A stretch of 64,000 nt of DNA from the NCBI RefSeq assembly GCF_009184545.1, contig NZ_QJOW01000001.1:434001-498000 (forward strand), read 5' to 3'. This document shows, one piece after another, positions 16,331 to 25,257 of this stretch. The position numbers and the translations under genes were made by a program. The DNA is from Halosegnis rubeus (GTDB taxonomy: Archaea; Halobacteriota; Halobacteria; Halobacteriales; Haloarculaceae). The notes beneath the pieces are model-generated. The model had not been told where the DNA came from. It ran no database searches and saw nothing but the letters and a program-made list of their open reading frames with translations. Each line of letters begins with the position of its first letter. Position 1 is the stretch's first letter.

Positions 16331-17131
16331 TCACAGGTCTGTCCGGACGAATCGATAGCGTGCGACCGACAGCGCGAGCACGGCAATCGCGAGCAGCACC
16401 GCGATGTCGAGCGGGGCGATGATGCCTTCGACCAACACCGCCGTCGGATCGAAGTAGCGGGCCGGCGAGAGAGCGCCGAGCTCCGAGACCGTCGTCACAG
16501 AGAGAGCGGCCTCGCCGAACCACGCGGCGAACGCGCCGGCGATGGCAGTCCGACCGGCCAGCCGTCCGCGCTTGACCGTGACGCCGACGAGCGTGCCGAG
16601 ACCGAGCCACGCGAGCAGGTAGACGACGGCGACGGCGTGGAGGGTGTACAGGCCGGCGAGCGACAGCGGCTGGCCGATGACGCCTGCGCCGAGATACAAC
16701 GCGAGCGGAACGATGGCGTTGACGAGTCCAATCGGGACGAGCAGCCCGGCGGCTACTCCGGCGAGCACGTCGGTCCGTGCGGTCGGCCCCGAGAGCAGCG
16801 TGGCGGCCCTCCCCGACTCGATGTCCCCGCCGACGGTCCCGGCTGCCGCGTACGCCACGTAGGCGGCCAGTCCGACCGTCCACCCGAAGGTGTAGAACTC
16901 GCTGGCGAGCAGGCCGGCGACCGAGTCCAGCGACTCGAAGCCGACGAGCGCCGTCAACAGGGGTGGCAGCGACTCCAGCAGTGCGGCGAGGTCCGTCCCA
17001 ACGAGTAAATCCGGCGCGAGCGCGACGAAGACGAGCCCGTACGCGGAGAGTGCTCCCGACAGCAGTAGCGAGGTCCGGAGCCGTCCCCGAGCCTCGTACC
17101 GGAACACCGTCGCGAAGTCACGTCGGCTCAT
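16331..17131 (-). CDS. ABC-2 type transporter permease (second of pair)
   Basis: 266 aa with six predicted helices and the ABC-2 layout: a cytoplasmic N-terminus (MSRRDFATVFRYEARGRLR), then helices including LLSGALSAYGLVFVALAP, WTVGLAAYVAYAAAGTVGGD and AGVAAGLLVPIGLVNAIVPL. The motif GGDIESGRAATLLSGPTAR is the intracellular coupling loop shared with the gene upstream (GDAQAGRLDMVLAAPLSR), so the two permeases are paralogues. It starts in a 4-bp ATGA overlap with that gene. The set with the ATPase at 17909 forms an exporter of unknown substrate. Confidence 0.85.
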   Translation of the reverse strand: MSRRDFATVFRYEARGRLRTSLLLSGALSAYGLVFVALAPDLLVGTDLAALLESLPPLLTALVGFESLDSVAGLLASEFYTFGWTVGLAAYVAYAAAGTVGGDIESGRAATLLSGPTARTDVLAGVAAGLLVPIGLVNAIVPLALYLGAGVIGQPLSLAGLYTLHAVAVVYLLAWLGLGTLVGVTVKRGRLAGRTAIAGAFAAWFGEAALSVTTVSELGALSPARYFDPTAVLVEGIIAPLDIAVLLAIAVLALSVARYRFVRTDL

Positions 17132-17916
17132 GCGATATCAGCCCGTTCGAAGCCCGCAGCGGCGACGGCCAGCAGTCCGACGGTCGCTGCGAGCAGCACT
17201 CCCGCCCCGAGGAGGTCGTACTCGCCCGTCGTCAGAATCGCCAGCGGGTCGTAGTAGCTCGCGGGCGTGAGCCGCGTCAGTCCCCCGAGTGCGGTCCCGC
17301 CGAGCAGGGTCGAGAGGACGAACGTCCCGACGACGGTTCCGACGGCGACGCCCTCCGCCTGGCTCCGCCGGTCGGCAAACACGGAGGCAGTCACCCCAAT
17401 CGCGCAACAGACGAGCAGATACGGCACCGACAGCAGGTGAACCGCGACGAGCCACGCTGGCTCGATACCCGCCCCGACCGCCGCGTTCACCCCGATGACG
17501 ACGCCTCCGACGATGGCGTTCACGACGAGTACGGGGACGAGATACGCGAGGAACTTTCCGGCGAGCAGGCCGCGCCGCGAGAGTGGTGCCGCGAGCACCA
17601 TGTCGAGTCGACCCGCCTGTGCGTCACCGGCGATACTCCCGGCGGCCGAGTACGCGAGATAGCTCCCGAGACCGACGAGCCAGACGTACTGGTATAGTTC
17701 GAGCGCGATGAAGCCGCCCGGACTGCCGATCGCTTCCAACCCGAACCCCTCGGCGACCGCCGGCGGAAGGTTCGCCACCACGGTCTCGATGTCGAAATCG
17801 TCGAGGATGCCCGGGGTGAGTGCGGTCACCAGCCCGCCAAACGCGGCGAGACACCCGCCGATTGTGACCGACGCGAGGAGATTCCCACGGCCTTCATACC
17901 GGGCGGTCTCACGCAT
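17128..17916 (-). CDS. ABC-2 type transporter permease (first of pair)
   Basis: About 262 aa from the ATG at 17916 (MRETARYEGRGNLL), which overlaps the end of the ATPase gene by 8 bp; the frame is open 12 codons further upstream but those lie inside the ATPase coding region. Six helices and a coupling loop GDAQAGRLDMVLAAPLSRRG. Paralogue of the following permease, with which it should form a heterodimer. Substrate cannot be told from sequence. Confidence 0.85.
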   Translation of the reverse strand: MRETARYEGRGNLLASVTIGGCLAAFGGLVTALTPGILDDFDIETVVANLPPAVAEGFGLEAIGSPGGFIALELYQYVWLVGLGSYLAYSAAGSIAGDAQAGRLDMVLAAPLSRRGLLAGKFLAYLVPVLVVNAIVGGVVIGVNAAVGAGIEPAWLVAVHLLSVPYLLVCCAIGVTASVFADRRSQAEGVAVGTVVGTFVLSTLLGGTALGGLTRLTPASYYDPLAILTTGEYDLLGAGVLLAATVGLLAVAAAGFERADIA

Positions 17917-18850
17917 CCGACGCTCCCCCGTTCTCGCTTTCTTCCCCTGCATCGAGGGTCGCGTCCGTGTCGTAAAACCGCATGAATACGTCCTCGAGCG
18001 GTGCCTCGCCGATGTTCACGTCGAGCGGGTCGTGGGCGAGAATGTGCTCCAGTAGGGGTTCGTACTGGCCGGTGTACGTGAACATGACCGTCGTCGCCTC
18101 CCCCGACGGGGCGATATCGAGGTCGTGAACGCCCTCGAAGGCGAAGGCGTCGGCCGCGAGGTCGTCTGCGAATCGGAGTTCGACCCGCTTGCCGTTGCGG
18201 TCGAGGAGCGTGGCCACGTCAGCCTGCTCGACGAGGCGGCCGTCGCGGATGATACCCACCCGGTCACACACCTTCCGCACCTCGCCGAGGACGTGCGACG
18301 AAAAGAGGAATGAGGTGCCCGACTCGCGTTCCGCCCGGATGAAATCCAGCAGTTTGGCCTGTTTCAGCGGGTCCAGCCCCGAGGTGGGTTCGTCCATAAT
18401 CACGAGGTCGGGGTCGTGCATGAACGCGATAACGATGGCGAGCATCTGTCTGTTCCCCCGCGAGTACTCCTCGACCGCGCGGTCGAGGGGTGGGTCGAAC
18501 ACGTCGAGCAGCTCGCCGCTGCGCTCGTCACCCCGGAGTGCGCCGTGGTACTCCAGTAACCGTCGCCCGGTCGCACGCTCGTCGAAGGCCGGTTCGCTCG
18601 GGAGGTAGCCGACGTTCCCACGCGACTCACGCAGGGCGGCCCGGTCGGTCACCTCGGCCCCGAGCACCGTCGCCGATCCAGCGGTGGGGGACTGAAAGCC
18701 GAGCAGTGTCCGGATGGTCGTCGTCTTTCCTGCCCCGTTCGGACCGAGGAAGCCGAACACCTCTCCCTCTTCGACGGCGAAGGAGACCCCTTCGATACCC
18801 CGCACGTCGCCGTAGAACTTCGTCAGCTCGTCCGTCTGGATGACCGGCAT
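17909..18850 (-). CDS. ABC transporter ATP-binding protein (ABC-2 exporter)
   Basis: 313 aa. Walker A GPNGAGKTT near residue 37, Q-loop region, signature motif degenerate as YSRGNRQ (canonical LSGGQ), Walker B LVIMDEPTSGLDP, and H-loop in FLFSSHVLGEV. A ~95-residue C-terminal domain follows, typical of the CcmA/NatA/DrrA-like class that energises ABC-2 permeases. First gene of a three-gene operon with the two permeases, overlapping by 8 bp. The YSRGNRQ signature is common in this haloarchaeal class and is not a sign of decay. Confidence 0.9.
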   Translation of the reverse strand: MPVIQTDELTKFYGDVRGIEGVSFAVEEGEVFGFLGPNGAGKTTTIRTLLGFQSPTAGSATVLGAEVTDRAALRESRGNVGYLPSEPAFDERATGRRLLEYHGALRGDERSGELLDVFDPPLDRAVEEYSRGNRQMLAIVIAFMHDPDLVIMDEPTSGLDPLKQAKLLDFIRAERESGTSFLFSSHVLGEVRKVCDRVGIIRDGRLVEQADVATLLDRNGKRVELRFADDLAADAFAFEGVHDLDIAPSGEATTVMFTYTGQYEPLLEHILAHDPLDVNIGEAPLEDVFMRFYDTDATLDAGEESENGGASDA

Positions 18851-18935
18851 ACTCTCCAGACCCGACGCCGCCCGGTCGCTTGAGCGTTGTCCCCGCGGGC
18901 GAAACCACTAATCGGCTCCCCCGGCCACCTCCGGT

Positions 18936-19571
18936 ATGCACGTCCACGTGAACGCGGCCGTCTCCGCTGACGGGAAGCTCTCCTCGCGCCAGCGCGAACA
19001 GATTGCCATCTCCGGGGACGAGGATTTCGCCCGCATGGAGACGATTCGCGCCGAAGCCGACGCCGTCGTGGTCGGGGTCGGCACCGTCCTCACGGACGAC
19101 CCGTCGCTCGAACGCCACGACGAATCCATCGGCAGCGAGCCACCTGCACGGGTGGTTGCCGACTCGCGGGGACGCACCCCGACGGACGCCGACATCCTCG
19201 CCGGTGACCGACCGACGTATCTCCTCGTGAGCGCGGCCGCTCCCGAACAGCGTCGGCGCGCGCTCGAACGGGCCGGTGCGACTGTCGTCGTCGCCGGCGA
19301 GGACCGGGTCGACCTCCCCGAGGCGTTCGACGAACTCACCACGCACGGTGTTTCACACCTGATGGTCGAGGGCGGTGGTGAACTCATCTTCTCGCTGTTC
19401 GCGGACGAACTGGTGGACGAACTCACGGTGTACGTCGGGTCGATGATTATCGGCGGGCGCGGTGCGCCCACTCTCGCCGACGGTGACGGATTCGTCGACG
19501 AGTTCCCGACGCTCAAGCTCCGTGACGTGTCGCGACTCGACGACGGGGTCGTGCTTGCCTACGACGCGTAG
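18936..19571 (+). CDS. arfC: 2,5-diamino-6-(ribosylamino)pyrimidinone 5'-phosphate reductase
   Basis: 211 aa, RibD C-terminal/DHFR-like fold. Motifs: HVHVNAAVSADGKLSS at the start, DAVVVGVGTVLTDDPSL, ARVVADSRGRTPTD, and SHLMVEGGGELIFSLF, the NADPH-binding VEGG loop of the family. It reduces the ribosyl side chain of the pyrimidine intermediate in archaeal riboflavin/F420 biosynthesis. Stand-alone (no deaminase domain), 200-230 aa as expected for archaeal ArfC. It diverges from the ABC exporter operon (85-bp gap). No other riboflavin gene is in the window. Confidence 0.88.
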   Translation: MHVHVNAAVSADGKLSSRQREQIAISGDEDFARMETIRAEADAVVVGVGTVLTDDPSLERHDESIGSEPPARVVADSRGRTPTDADILAGDRPTYLLVSAAAPEQRRRALERAGATVVVAGEDRVDLPEAFDELTTHGVSHLMVEGGGELIFSLFADELVDELTVYVGSMIIGGRGAPTLADGDGFVDEFPTLKLRDVSRLDDGVVLAYDA

Positions 19572-19572
19572 G

Positions 19573-19842
19573 TCACATCCCCATGTCGGCGGCGTCGTCG
19601 GGAACCGGGAGAGCGTGTGGCTCGACGCCGAGGAGTTCGCCCGCGTGGTCGAGCGCGATGTCGAACCCGTAGTAGCGTTCGAGCTCGTCGCCGTCGGGTG
19701 TCGGCCGCACCTTCAGCATGGCGTACCCCTCGATGTTCTGCGCGATGGCGGCCGTTCTCCCGTCGCGGTCGAAGCTGAGGACGCGCTCCTCGTCGGTCTC
19801 GTAGTACTCCGCGGTGATGTCGTCTGTCTCGGCGCTGCTCAT
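19573..19842 (-). CDS. Conserved haloarchaeal small protein of unknown function
   Basis: 89 aa, acidic (MSSAETDDITAEYYETDEER...), no membrane segment. Beta-rich pattern (RVLSFDRDGRTAAIAQNIEGYAMLKVRP) followed by an amphipathic helix (FDIALDHAGELLGVEP). I recall similar proteins in haloarchaea listed as DUF7111 but could not verify this. It converges on arfC with a 1-bp gap. No catalytic motif is seen. Confidence 0.65.
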   Translation of the reverse strand: MSSAETDDITAEYYETDEERVLSFDRDGRTAAIAQNIEGYAMLKVRPTPDGDELERYYGFDIALDHAGELLGVEPHALPVPDDAADMGM

Positions 19843-20104
19843 ACCCCTCCTTCGTGTCCCGACTACGGGAAGGTGACGGTTTTCACCGGCTGAACACCCT
19901 CCTGTACGTATTTATTATGTGCAGATATACCACGTTGTGCGAGTGCACCAGACTTCGGTGACTCTCGCGCCCGCCGAGTCAGGCGGTCACACCTTGGCAC
20001 GTGTTCGTCGTGGTTGACTACAGTCTGGGCGTCGGGGTGTTCCCACCGACGCCCCCTCGACACAGAATCACAGCAGTAACGACGTTCGCCTCGTTTCTGC
20101 CCGT

Positions 20105-20374
20105 ATGGAGTGGTTCGCCAGCGGTATGCGCCGTGACATCTGCATCCTGCTGTACGAGGACGAGCAGCGCGCCCAGTCGGTGAAGACGGCGCTCCAGCGC
20201 CGCTACGACCGGAGAATCCGCCCAAAACAGTTCGAAGGCTGCGTGAACGCGCTCGTGGACGCCGGCCATATCGAGCGCCGCGTCGACGGGATCGCCGACG
20301 TGCTCGCGCTCACCGAGACGGGCGAGCGCGGCGTCGAAAACCAGTACGAGTGGCTCGAAGAACGAGTCGCCTAA
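20105..20374 (+). CDS. Winged-helix DNA-binding protein (PadR/ArsR-like)
   Basis: 89 aa, the size of a lone winged helix. Helices MRRDICILLYEDEQRAQSVKTAL and IRPKQFEGCVNALVDAGHIE are followed by a wing (RRVDGIADVLALTETGERGVE) with the LTxxGxxG ending of PadR-like regulators. A helix QYEWLEER closes it. The 262 bp upstream hold no gene I can support. It converges on the acyl-CoA dehydrogenase gene with a 4-bp overlap. Target genes are unknown. Confidence 0.75.
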   Translation: MEWFASGMRRDICILLYEDEQRAQSVKTALQRRYDRRIRPKQFEGCVNALVDAGHIERRVDGIADVLALTETGERGVENQYEWLEERVA

Positions 20375-21513
20375 TCGAGGAGCTGTTGACCGATGGTGTT
20401 GCGAAGCACCTCGCTGGTCCCCTCGTAGATTTCGTTCAGCTTGGCGTCGCGGTACATCCGCTCGACGGGGAAGTCCTTCGTGTAGCCGTAGCCGCCGTGA
20501 ATCTGAATCCCCTCGTTGGCGACCTCGCGTGAGGCCTCACTCGCGTAGAGCTTCGCCTGTGCGGCCTCCTTGATGAACTCCTCGCCGCGCATCTTCTTGT
20601 CCGCGGCCGAGTGCATCAGCAGGCGAGCGGCACGGGTCTTGGTGTCCATATCGGCGAGCTTGTGCTGAATCGCCTGGAAGTCGCCGATTCGCTGGTCGAA
20701 CTGCTCGCGGTTGCTGGCGTACTCGCTGGCCTCGTCGAGGGCGGCCTGTGCGATACCGACCGACCGAGCCGCGATGGTGATACGGCCGCCGTTGAGCGTC
20801 TTGAGTGCCTGCACGAACCCTTCACCCTCCTCGCCGAGGCGTCGCTCCTCCGGAATCCACATGTCGTCGAAGCGGAGCTCGGCCGTCGGACAACCCTTGT
20901 CGCCGAGCTTGTCCTCGGTCCCCTCGACGATGAAGCCGTCGTCTTCTTCGGGCCGGACGATGAACGAGGAGATGCCCTTGTTGCCGCCGTCGGGGTCGGT
21001 CTTCGCGAACAGCGTGACGGTGTCGGCGACCGAGCCGTTGGAAATCCACACCTTGTCGCCGTTGATGGTGTAGCCGTCGCCGTCGGCCTCGGCGTGTGTC
21101 TCCATCGCCGGCACGTCGGAGCCTGCCCCGGCCTCCGAGAGCGCGAACGCGCCGATTTCCTCCCCCTCAGCGAGCGGGGTCAGATACTCCTGCTTCTGGG
21201 CGTCGGTCCCGAACTCGTACACCATGTTGCCGGCGAGCGAGATGTGGGCTGCGACGATGGTCCCCAGACCGCCGGAGCCGCGGGAAATTTCTTCGAGCGC
21301 AATCGGGTAGGCGTGATAATCGAGCCCGGCACCGCCGTACTCCTCGGGGAACGGCATTCCCATCAGTCCGAGCTTCGCGAGTTCGTCCACGAGGTCGGCG
21401 GGGAACTCGTCCGTCTTGTCGATATCGCTGGCTCGCGGGACGACCTCCTCGTCCACGAACTCCGTGACCATCTCCTTGATCTGTTTCTGCTCCGACGAGA
21501 GTTGGAAGTCCAT
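20371..21513 (-). CDS. acd: Acyl-CoA dehydrogenase
   Basis: 380 aa from the ATG at 21513 (MDFQLSSEQKQIKEMV); the frame stays open upstream to 21972 but that part overlaps the hydroxyacyl-CoA dehydrogenase gene and is not coding. FAD-binding and family signatures: GAFALSEAGAGSDVPAM, KVWISNGSVADT, and GYGYTKDFPVERMYRDAK near the C-terminus. The catalytic Glu lies in NEIYEGTSEVLRNTIGQQLL (YEGTSE, short-chain type). It oxidises acyl-CoA to enoyl-CoA in beta-oxidation. The 3-hydroxyacyl-CoA dehydrogenase gene lies 140 bp upstream on the same strand. Confidence 0.95.
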   Translation of the reverse strand: MDFQLSSEQKQIKEMVTEFVDEEVVPRASDIDKTDEFPADLVDELAKLGLMGMPFPEEYGGAGLDYHAYPIALEEISRGSGGLGTIVAAHISLAGNMVYEFGTDAQKQEYLTPLAEGEEIGAFALSEAGAGSDVPAMETHAEADGDGYTINGDKVWISNGSVADTVTLFAKTDPDGGNKGISSFIVRPEEDDGFIVEGTEDKLGDKGCPTAELRFDDMWIPEERRLGEEGEGFVQALKTLNGGRITIAARSVGIAQAALDEASEYASNREQFDQRIGDFQAIQHKLADMDTKTRAARLLMHSAADKKMRGEEFIKEAAQAKLYASEASREVANEGIQIHGGYGYTKDFPVERMYRDAKLNEIYEGTSEVLRNTIGQQLLD

Positions 21514-21653
21514 ACTCTCACTACGAGCCTGCGTACTTGGCCGTTTCGAGCACCGACCGGCACAAGGTACATACCACACCGACCCACAGCACGCACAGCG
21601 GCGGACGTTGGTAGGGGTACCGCTCGTCCGCCCGGACGGCATTTTATCGGGCG

Positions 21654-22517
21654 TTACCCCTCGTAGCTGTAGAACCCCTCGCCCGTCTTCTTCCCCAAGT
21701 CGCCGGCGTCGACCTTCCGGTGGAGCAGATACGCCGGCTTGTAGCGGTCGCCGAGCTCCTCGTGGAGCGTCTCCGTCGCGTCCAGACAGATGTCCAACCC
21801 GATGTGGTCGGCGAGCTCGAGCGGCCCCATCGGGACGTTCGTGCCGAGTTTCATCCCGCGGTCGATATCCTCCTTGGTGGCGACCCCCTCGTCGAAGGCA
21901 CGAATCCCCTCGTTGATCCACGGCATCAGGATGCGGTTCGAGACGAACCCCGGCTTGTCGTCGGACTCCCACGTCTCCTTGCCGAGCGCCTCGGCGAACT
22001 CGTGGGCGAGGTCCGTCACGGCGTCCGTCGTCTTCTCTCCGGTGACGACCTCCACGCCCTTCATCACCGGCACGGGATTCATGAAGTGGAGTCCGACGAC
22101 CTGCTGTGCGCGGTCGGTCGCGGCCGCGATGGTCGTAATCGAGAGCGTCGAGGTGTTCGTCGCCAGCACTACGTCGTCGTCCACCACGGCGTCGAGGTCG
22201 GCGAAGATGTCCTGTTTGATATCCATCTTCTCGACGGCCGCCTCGATGACGACGTCCGCCTCGGCCAGCCGGCCGAGGTCGGTCGTCCCCGTGAGCCGCG
22301 CCTGCGCGTCGGTCTTTTCCGTCTCGGTGATGGTGTCGTTGGCGACGAGCCGCGAGAGCGACTCGTCGACGGCGTCCAGCCCGCTCTCGACGTATTCGGG
22401 TTCGATGTCCCGCATCAGTACGTCGTAGCCGGCGGTGGCGGCCACCTGCGCGATGCCGTTACCCATCGTTCCCGCACCGACGACGCCCACTGTCTCGATT
22501 TCCTCGAAGCCTCGCAT
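21654..22517 (-). CDS. hbd: 3-hydroxyacyl-CoA (3-hydroxybutyryl-CoA) dehydrogenase
   Basis: 287 aa, the stand-alone Hbd size. NAD-binding Rossmann motif GVVGAGTMGNGIAQVAA at residue ~10; NTSTLSI with the catalytic Ser; GLHFMNPVPVMKGVEVV with the catalytic His; C-terminal helical domain with KPGFVSNRILMPWINEG and GPLELADHIGLD. It ends in KKTGEGFYSYEG, the family's terminal motif. Acts one step after the acyl-CoA dehydrogenase encoded downstream. No hydratase is adjacent; the MaoC at 27316 is a separate locus. Confidence 0.95.
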   Translation of the reverse strand: MRGFEEIETVGVVGAGTMGNGIAQVAATAGYDVLMRDIEPEYVESGLDAVDESLSRLVANDTITETEKTDAQARLTGTTDLGRLAEADVVIEAAVEKMDIKQDIFADLDAVVDDDVVLATNTSTLSITTIAAATDRAQQVVGLHFMNPVPVMKGVEVVTGEKTTDAVTDLAHEFAEALGKETWESDDKPGFVSNRILMPWINEGIRAFDEGVATKEDIDRGMKLGTNVPMGPLELADHIGLDICLDATETLHEELGDRYKPAYLLHRKVDAGDLGKKTGEGFYSYEG

Positions 22518-22556
22518 ACTCGCGGGTCGGCTCGCCGGTGGTAAAATATGCCGAAG

Positions 22557-23456
22557 CTACTGTCCGTCGTGGAATGTCGCCACGCGGTCGAACAGTGTCT
22601 CGCGGCGACGCTCCAGCGCGAGGAAGTGCGAACCGTTCGCGATCTCCGTGTACTCGGCCTCACCGGTCGTGAGGTCGTCGTAGAGCCGGAGCCCGTCTTC
22701 ACGCGTCGCCGTCTGGTCGAGTGACCCGCGCACGACGAGCGTCGAGACGGCGATGTCGGCGGCGTCGTAGATCGGTCCACCGGTCGCGGCCGCAGTGAGG
22801 TCGAGCAGCGTCCCGTTTGGAGCCTCGACCGTCGGCGGGTCGTCGCTCACGCCCTGCCCGTCGAACAGCGTCGTCCAGAAGCGGTCGAACGCGTCCGGGT
22901 CGCGGTGGTCGCTCGGCACTGGGAGGTGTGCGTCCCACCGGTCACGGGTCTCGGTGCGGGTCGCCTCGCGTTTCGGTGCCGGGTCACGTCCGGGGTCGAA
23001 GGCGCTGACTCGCGCCGGTTCGGGGTCGTAGACGGGTGCAAACTGGACGAGCGAGGTAATCTCCGTCTCACGCGTACACGCGATACCGGCCACCATCGTC
23101 CCCCACGAGTAGCCGACGAGGTGGAGGTGTTCGTGGTCGCGTGCCAGCGAGTCGAGGACGCGACGCAGGTCCTCGGCTACCCTGTCTGCCCGACTCGGCG
23201 GGTCGGCGTCCGGGTCGTCCATCGCCACGGGACGGTCGCTGTCGCCGTAGCCGACGGCGTCGACGGCGTAGGCTGCTCGCCCGCGGGACGCGGTGTCGGC
23301 GAGCCACGAGTAGCCAGGGGTGTCGAACGCCGGCCGCGCGCCGAACGTCGCGCCGTGAACGAAGACGACCGCCTCGTCCGTCGGTCGGTCGGGTTGGCGG
23401 ACGTGGACCGCGACGCGCGTTCCGTCTTCCGTCTCGACATCGCGCCGTCGTGACAT
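22557..23456 (-). CDS. Alpha/beta-hydrolase fold protein
   Basis: 299 aa. Core motifs are VVFVHGATFGARPAF (oxyanion HG), HLVGYSWGTMVAG (nucleophile elbow G-x-S-x-G), and NGSHFLALERRRE with the likely catalytic His. The acid residue is probably the Asp in LVVRGSLDQTATRED. An esterase, lipase or dehalogenase-like hydrolase; the substrate cannot be told. Read from MSRRRDVETEDGT. It lies 39 bp upstream of hbd on the same strand and diverges from the aldolase gene; a link with fatty-acid use is only positional. Confidence 0.85.
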   Translation of the reverse strand: MSRRRDVETEDGTRVAVHVRQPDRPTDEAVVFVHGATFGARPAFDTPGYSWLADTASRGRAAYAVDAVGYGDSDRPVAMDDPDADPPSRADRVAEDLRRVLDSLARDHEHLHLVGYSWGTMVAGIACTRETEITSLVQFAPVYDPEPARVSAFDPGRDPAPKREATRTETRDRWDAHLPVPSDHRDPDAFDRFWTTLFDGQGVSDDPPTVEAPNGTLLDLTAAATGGPIYDAADIAVSTLVVRGSLDQTATREDGLRLYDDLTTGEAEYTEIANGSHFLALERRRETLFDRVATFHDGQ

Positions 23457-23557
23457 ACCGACAGCTCTCGACGCTCCGAGTTAACTGTTGACACGCTGTT
23501 CGGCGGCTGAGCCGGCGCATCAATACCTTCTTTGGGCAGGTGTGCAGACGGACTCGT

Positions 23558-24352
23558 ATGCAACCATTCGACGACAGCCCGCTCGCTCGCGACGGGAAGG
23601 TGCTCATCCTCGCGTACGACCACGGTCTCGAACACGGCCCGGTCGACTTCGAGGGTCTCGACGGCAGCGAGGACCCCGCCCGGACGTTCGAGGCGGCCAC
23701 CCACTCGGCCGTCACCTCACTGGCCGTCCAGAAGGGACCGGCAGAGGCGTACTACCCATCCTACGAGGACGACGTCGACCTCCTGCTCAAGCTGAACGGC
23801 ACGTCGAACCTCTGGATGGGCGAGCCGGACTCGGCGGTCAACTGCACCGTCGACTACGCACAGGAGATCGGTGCTTCCTCCGTCGGCTTCACCGTCTACG
23901 GCGGCTCCAACAACGAGATCGAGATGGTCGAGGAGTTCCGCGACGCACAGGAGGCCGCTCGCCACCGCGACCTCCCCGTCGTGATGTGGTCGTATCCGCG
24001 GGGACAGGGTCTGAAGAACGATACTGCGCCCGATACCATCGCCTACGCCGCCCGCCAGGCGCACGAACTCGGGGCCGACGTGGCGAAGGTGAAGTACCCC
24101 GGCTCCCAGGAGGCGATGGAACACGCCGTCTCGATGGCCGGTAAGACGAAGGTCGTCATGTCCGGCGGCTCGAAGACGACCGACCGCGAGTTCCTCTCGT
24201 CGGTCAAGTCGGTCATCGACGCTGGCGGCGTCGGTCTCGCCGTCGGCCGGAACGTCTGGCAGCGCGAGGACCCCACCCACATCCTCGACGCGCTCGAAGC
24301 CGTCATCTTCGACGAGACGAGCGTCGACGAGGCGCTCGACCGCGCAGCCTGA
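23558..24352 (+). CDS. fba: Class I fructose-1,6-bisphosphate aldolase (archaeal DhnA type)
   Basis: 264 aa from the ATG at 23558 ([14 protein letters not shown]); upstream in-frame codons to 23540 look like leader. Signatures are [46 protein letters not shown], and the Schiff-base lysine in [11 protein letters not shown], followed by VVMSGGSKT and [10 protein letters not shown] phosphate-binding loops. It interconverts fructose-1,6-bisphosphate with triose phosphates. The stop overlaps the FBPase ATG (TGATG), so the pair works together in gluconeogenesis. A TATA-like box is present in the ~100-bp gap upstream. Confidence 0.93.
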   Translation: MQPFDDSPLARDGKVLILAYDHGLEHGPVDFEGLDGSEDPARTFEAATHSAVTSLAVQKGPAEAYYPSYEDDVDLLLKLNGTSNLWMGEPDSAVNCTVDYAQEIGASSVGFTVYGGSNNEIEMVEEFRDAQEAARHRDLPVVMWSYPRGQGLKNDTAPDTIAYAARQAHELGADVAKVKYPGSQEAMEHAVSMAGKTKVVMSGGSKTTDREFLSSVKSVIDAGGVGLAVGRNVWQREDPTHILDALEAVIFDETSVDEALDRAA

Positions 24353-25200
24353 TGAGCGACGACATCGCGGCCCTCCTCGATACCGTTGCGGCCACGGCCC
24401 CGGAGATTCGCGTCGGTCTCTCCGGCCGTCGCAGCTACGGCGACACCGAGAACCCCTCGGGCGAGCGGCAACTCGCCGCCGACGAGTACGCCGACGGCAT
24501 GCTGGAGACCCGCCTCCTTGCCCTCGATGCAGTCGGGAGCTACGCCAGCGAGGAACGCGAGTCCGTCATCACGAGCGACGCCGGCGGCGACTACCACGTC
24601 GCCTGTGATCCGCTCGACGGCTCCTCGAACCTCAAGTCGAACAACACGATGGGCACCATCGTCGGCGTCTACGACGAGCCGCTTCCGGCCGGCGGCCGGA
24701 GTCTCGTCGCGAGCGCGTTCGTCCTCTTCGGGCCGATTACGACGATGGTGACCGCCCACGAGGGGACCGTGACCGAGTACGTCATCGAAGACGGCGACCG
24801 GCGCGTCGTCACCGAGGACCTGACCGTTCCGGACGACCCCGTCGTGTACGGCTTCGGCGGGCGGGTTCCAGACTGGCCCGACGACTTCGCCGACTACGCC
24901 GCCGACATCGAACGAGAGCTCAAGCTCCGATACGGCGGCGCGATGATCGGCGACGTGAATCAGGTGCTCACCTACGGCGGCGTCTTCGCGTATCCGGCCC
25001 TCGACTCCGCGCCCGACGGCAAACTTCGGCTCCTGTTCGAGGGGAATCCGATTGCCCATATCGTCGAGACCGCGGGCGGTCGCTCCTCCGATGGAAGCAA
25101 ATCGCTGCTCGATGTGCCCGCCGAGGGAATCCACCAGCGCGTCCCCGTTCATCTCGGAAACACGGCGCTCGTCGAGCGGCTGGAGGCCGCGCTCGCGTAG
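24352..25200 (+). CDS. fbp: Fructose-1,6-bisphosphatase, class I
   Basis: 282 aa. Metal and substrate motifs are YASEERESV (Glu ligand), [23 protein letters not shown] (the D-P-L-D-G-S-S motif), [23 protein letters not shown], and [10 protein letters not shown] near the C-terminus. It dephosphorylates fructose-1,6-bisphosphate in gluconeogenesis. It overlaps the aldolase gene, a translationally coupled two-gene operon. Slightly shorter than bacterial enzymes (~330 aa), as in other haloarchaea. Confidence 0.93.
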   Translation: MSDDIAALLDTVAATAPEIRVGLSGRRSYGDTENPSGERQLAADEYADGMLETRLLALDAVGSYASEERESVITSDAGGDYHVACDPLDGSSNLKSNNTMGTIVGVYDEPLPAGGRSLVASAFVLFGPITTMVTAHEGTVTEYVIEDGDRRVVTEDLTVPDDPVVYGFGGRVPDWPDDFADYAADIERELKLRYGGAMIGDVNQVLTYGGVFAYPALDSAPDGKLRLLFEGNPIAHIVETAGGRSSDGSKSLLDVPAEGIHQRVPVHLGNTALVERLEAALA

Positions 25201-25257
25201 ACGCCGACAATATTTGCGAACGGAAACGGATTAGTCGCCGGCCTCGCCACCCACGGT

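Noticed and set aside
18390-18410. Degenerate ABC signature (YSRGNRQ) in the ATPase at 17909-18850 as a sign of a dead gene
   Set aside because: All other ATP-binding motifs are intact and this variant is familiar in ABC-2 type ATPases of haloarchaea.
19925-20040. Short GTG-initiated frame after an AT-rich box (ctgtacgtatttattatg) upstream of the winged-helix gene
   Set aside because: Only ~26 codons, no recognisable product. The box may be a promoter but nothing convincing follows, so it was not listed as a gene.
21514-21972. N-terminal extension of the acyl-CoA dehydrogenase
   Set aside because: It overlaps the 3-hydroxyacyl-CoA dehydrogenase gene and reads Arg-rich nonsense; the family starts at MDFQLSSEQ.
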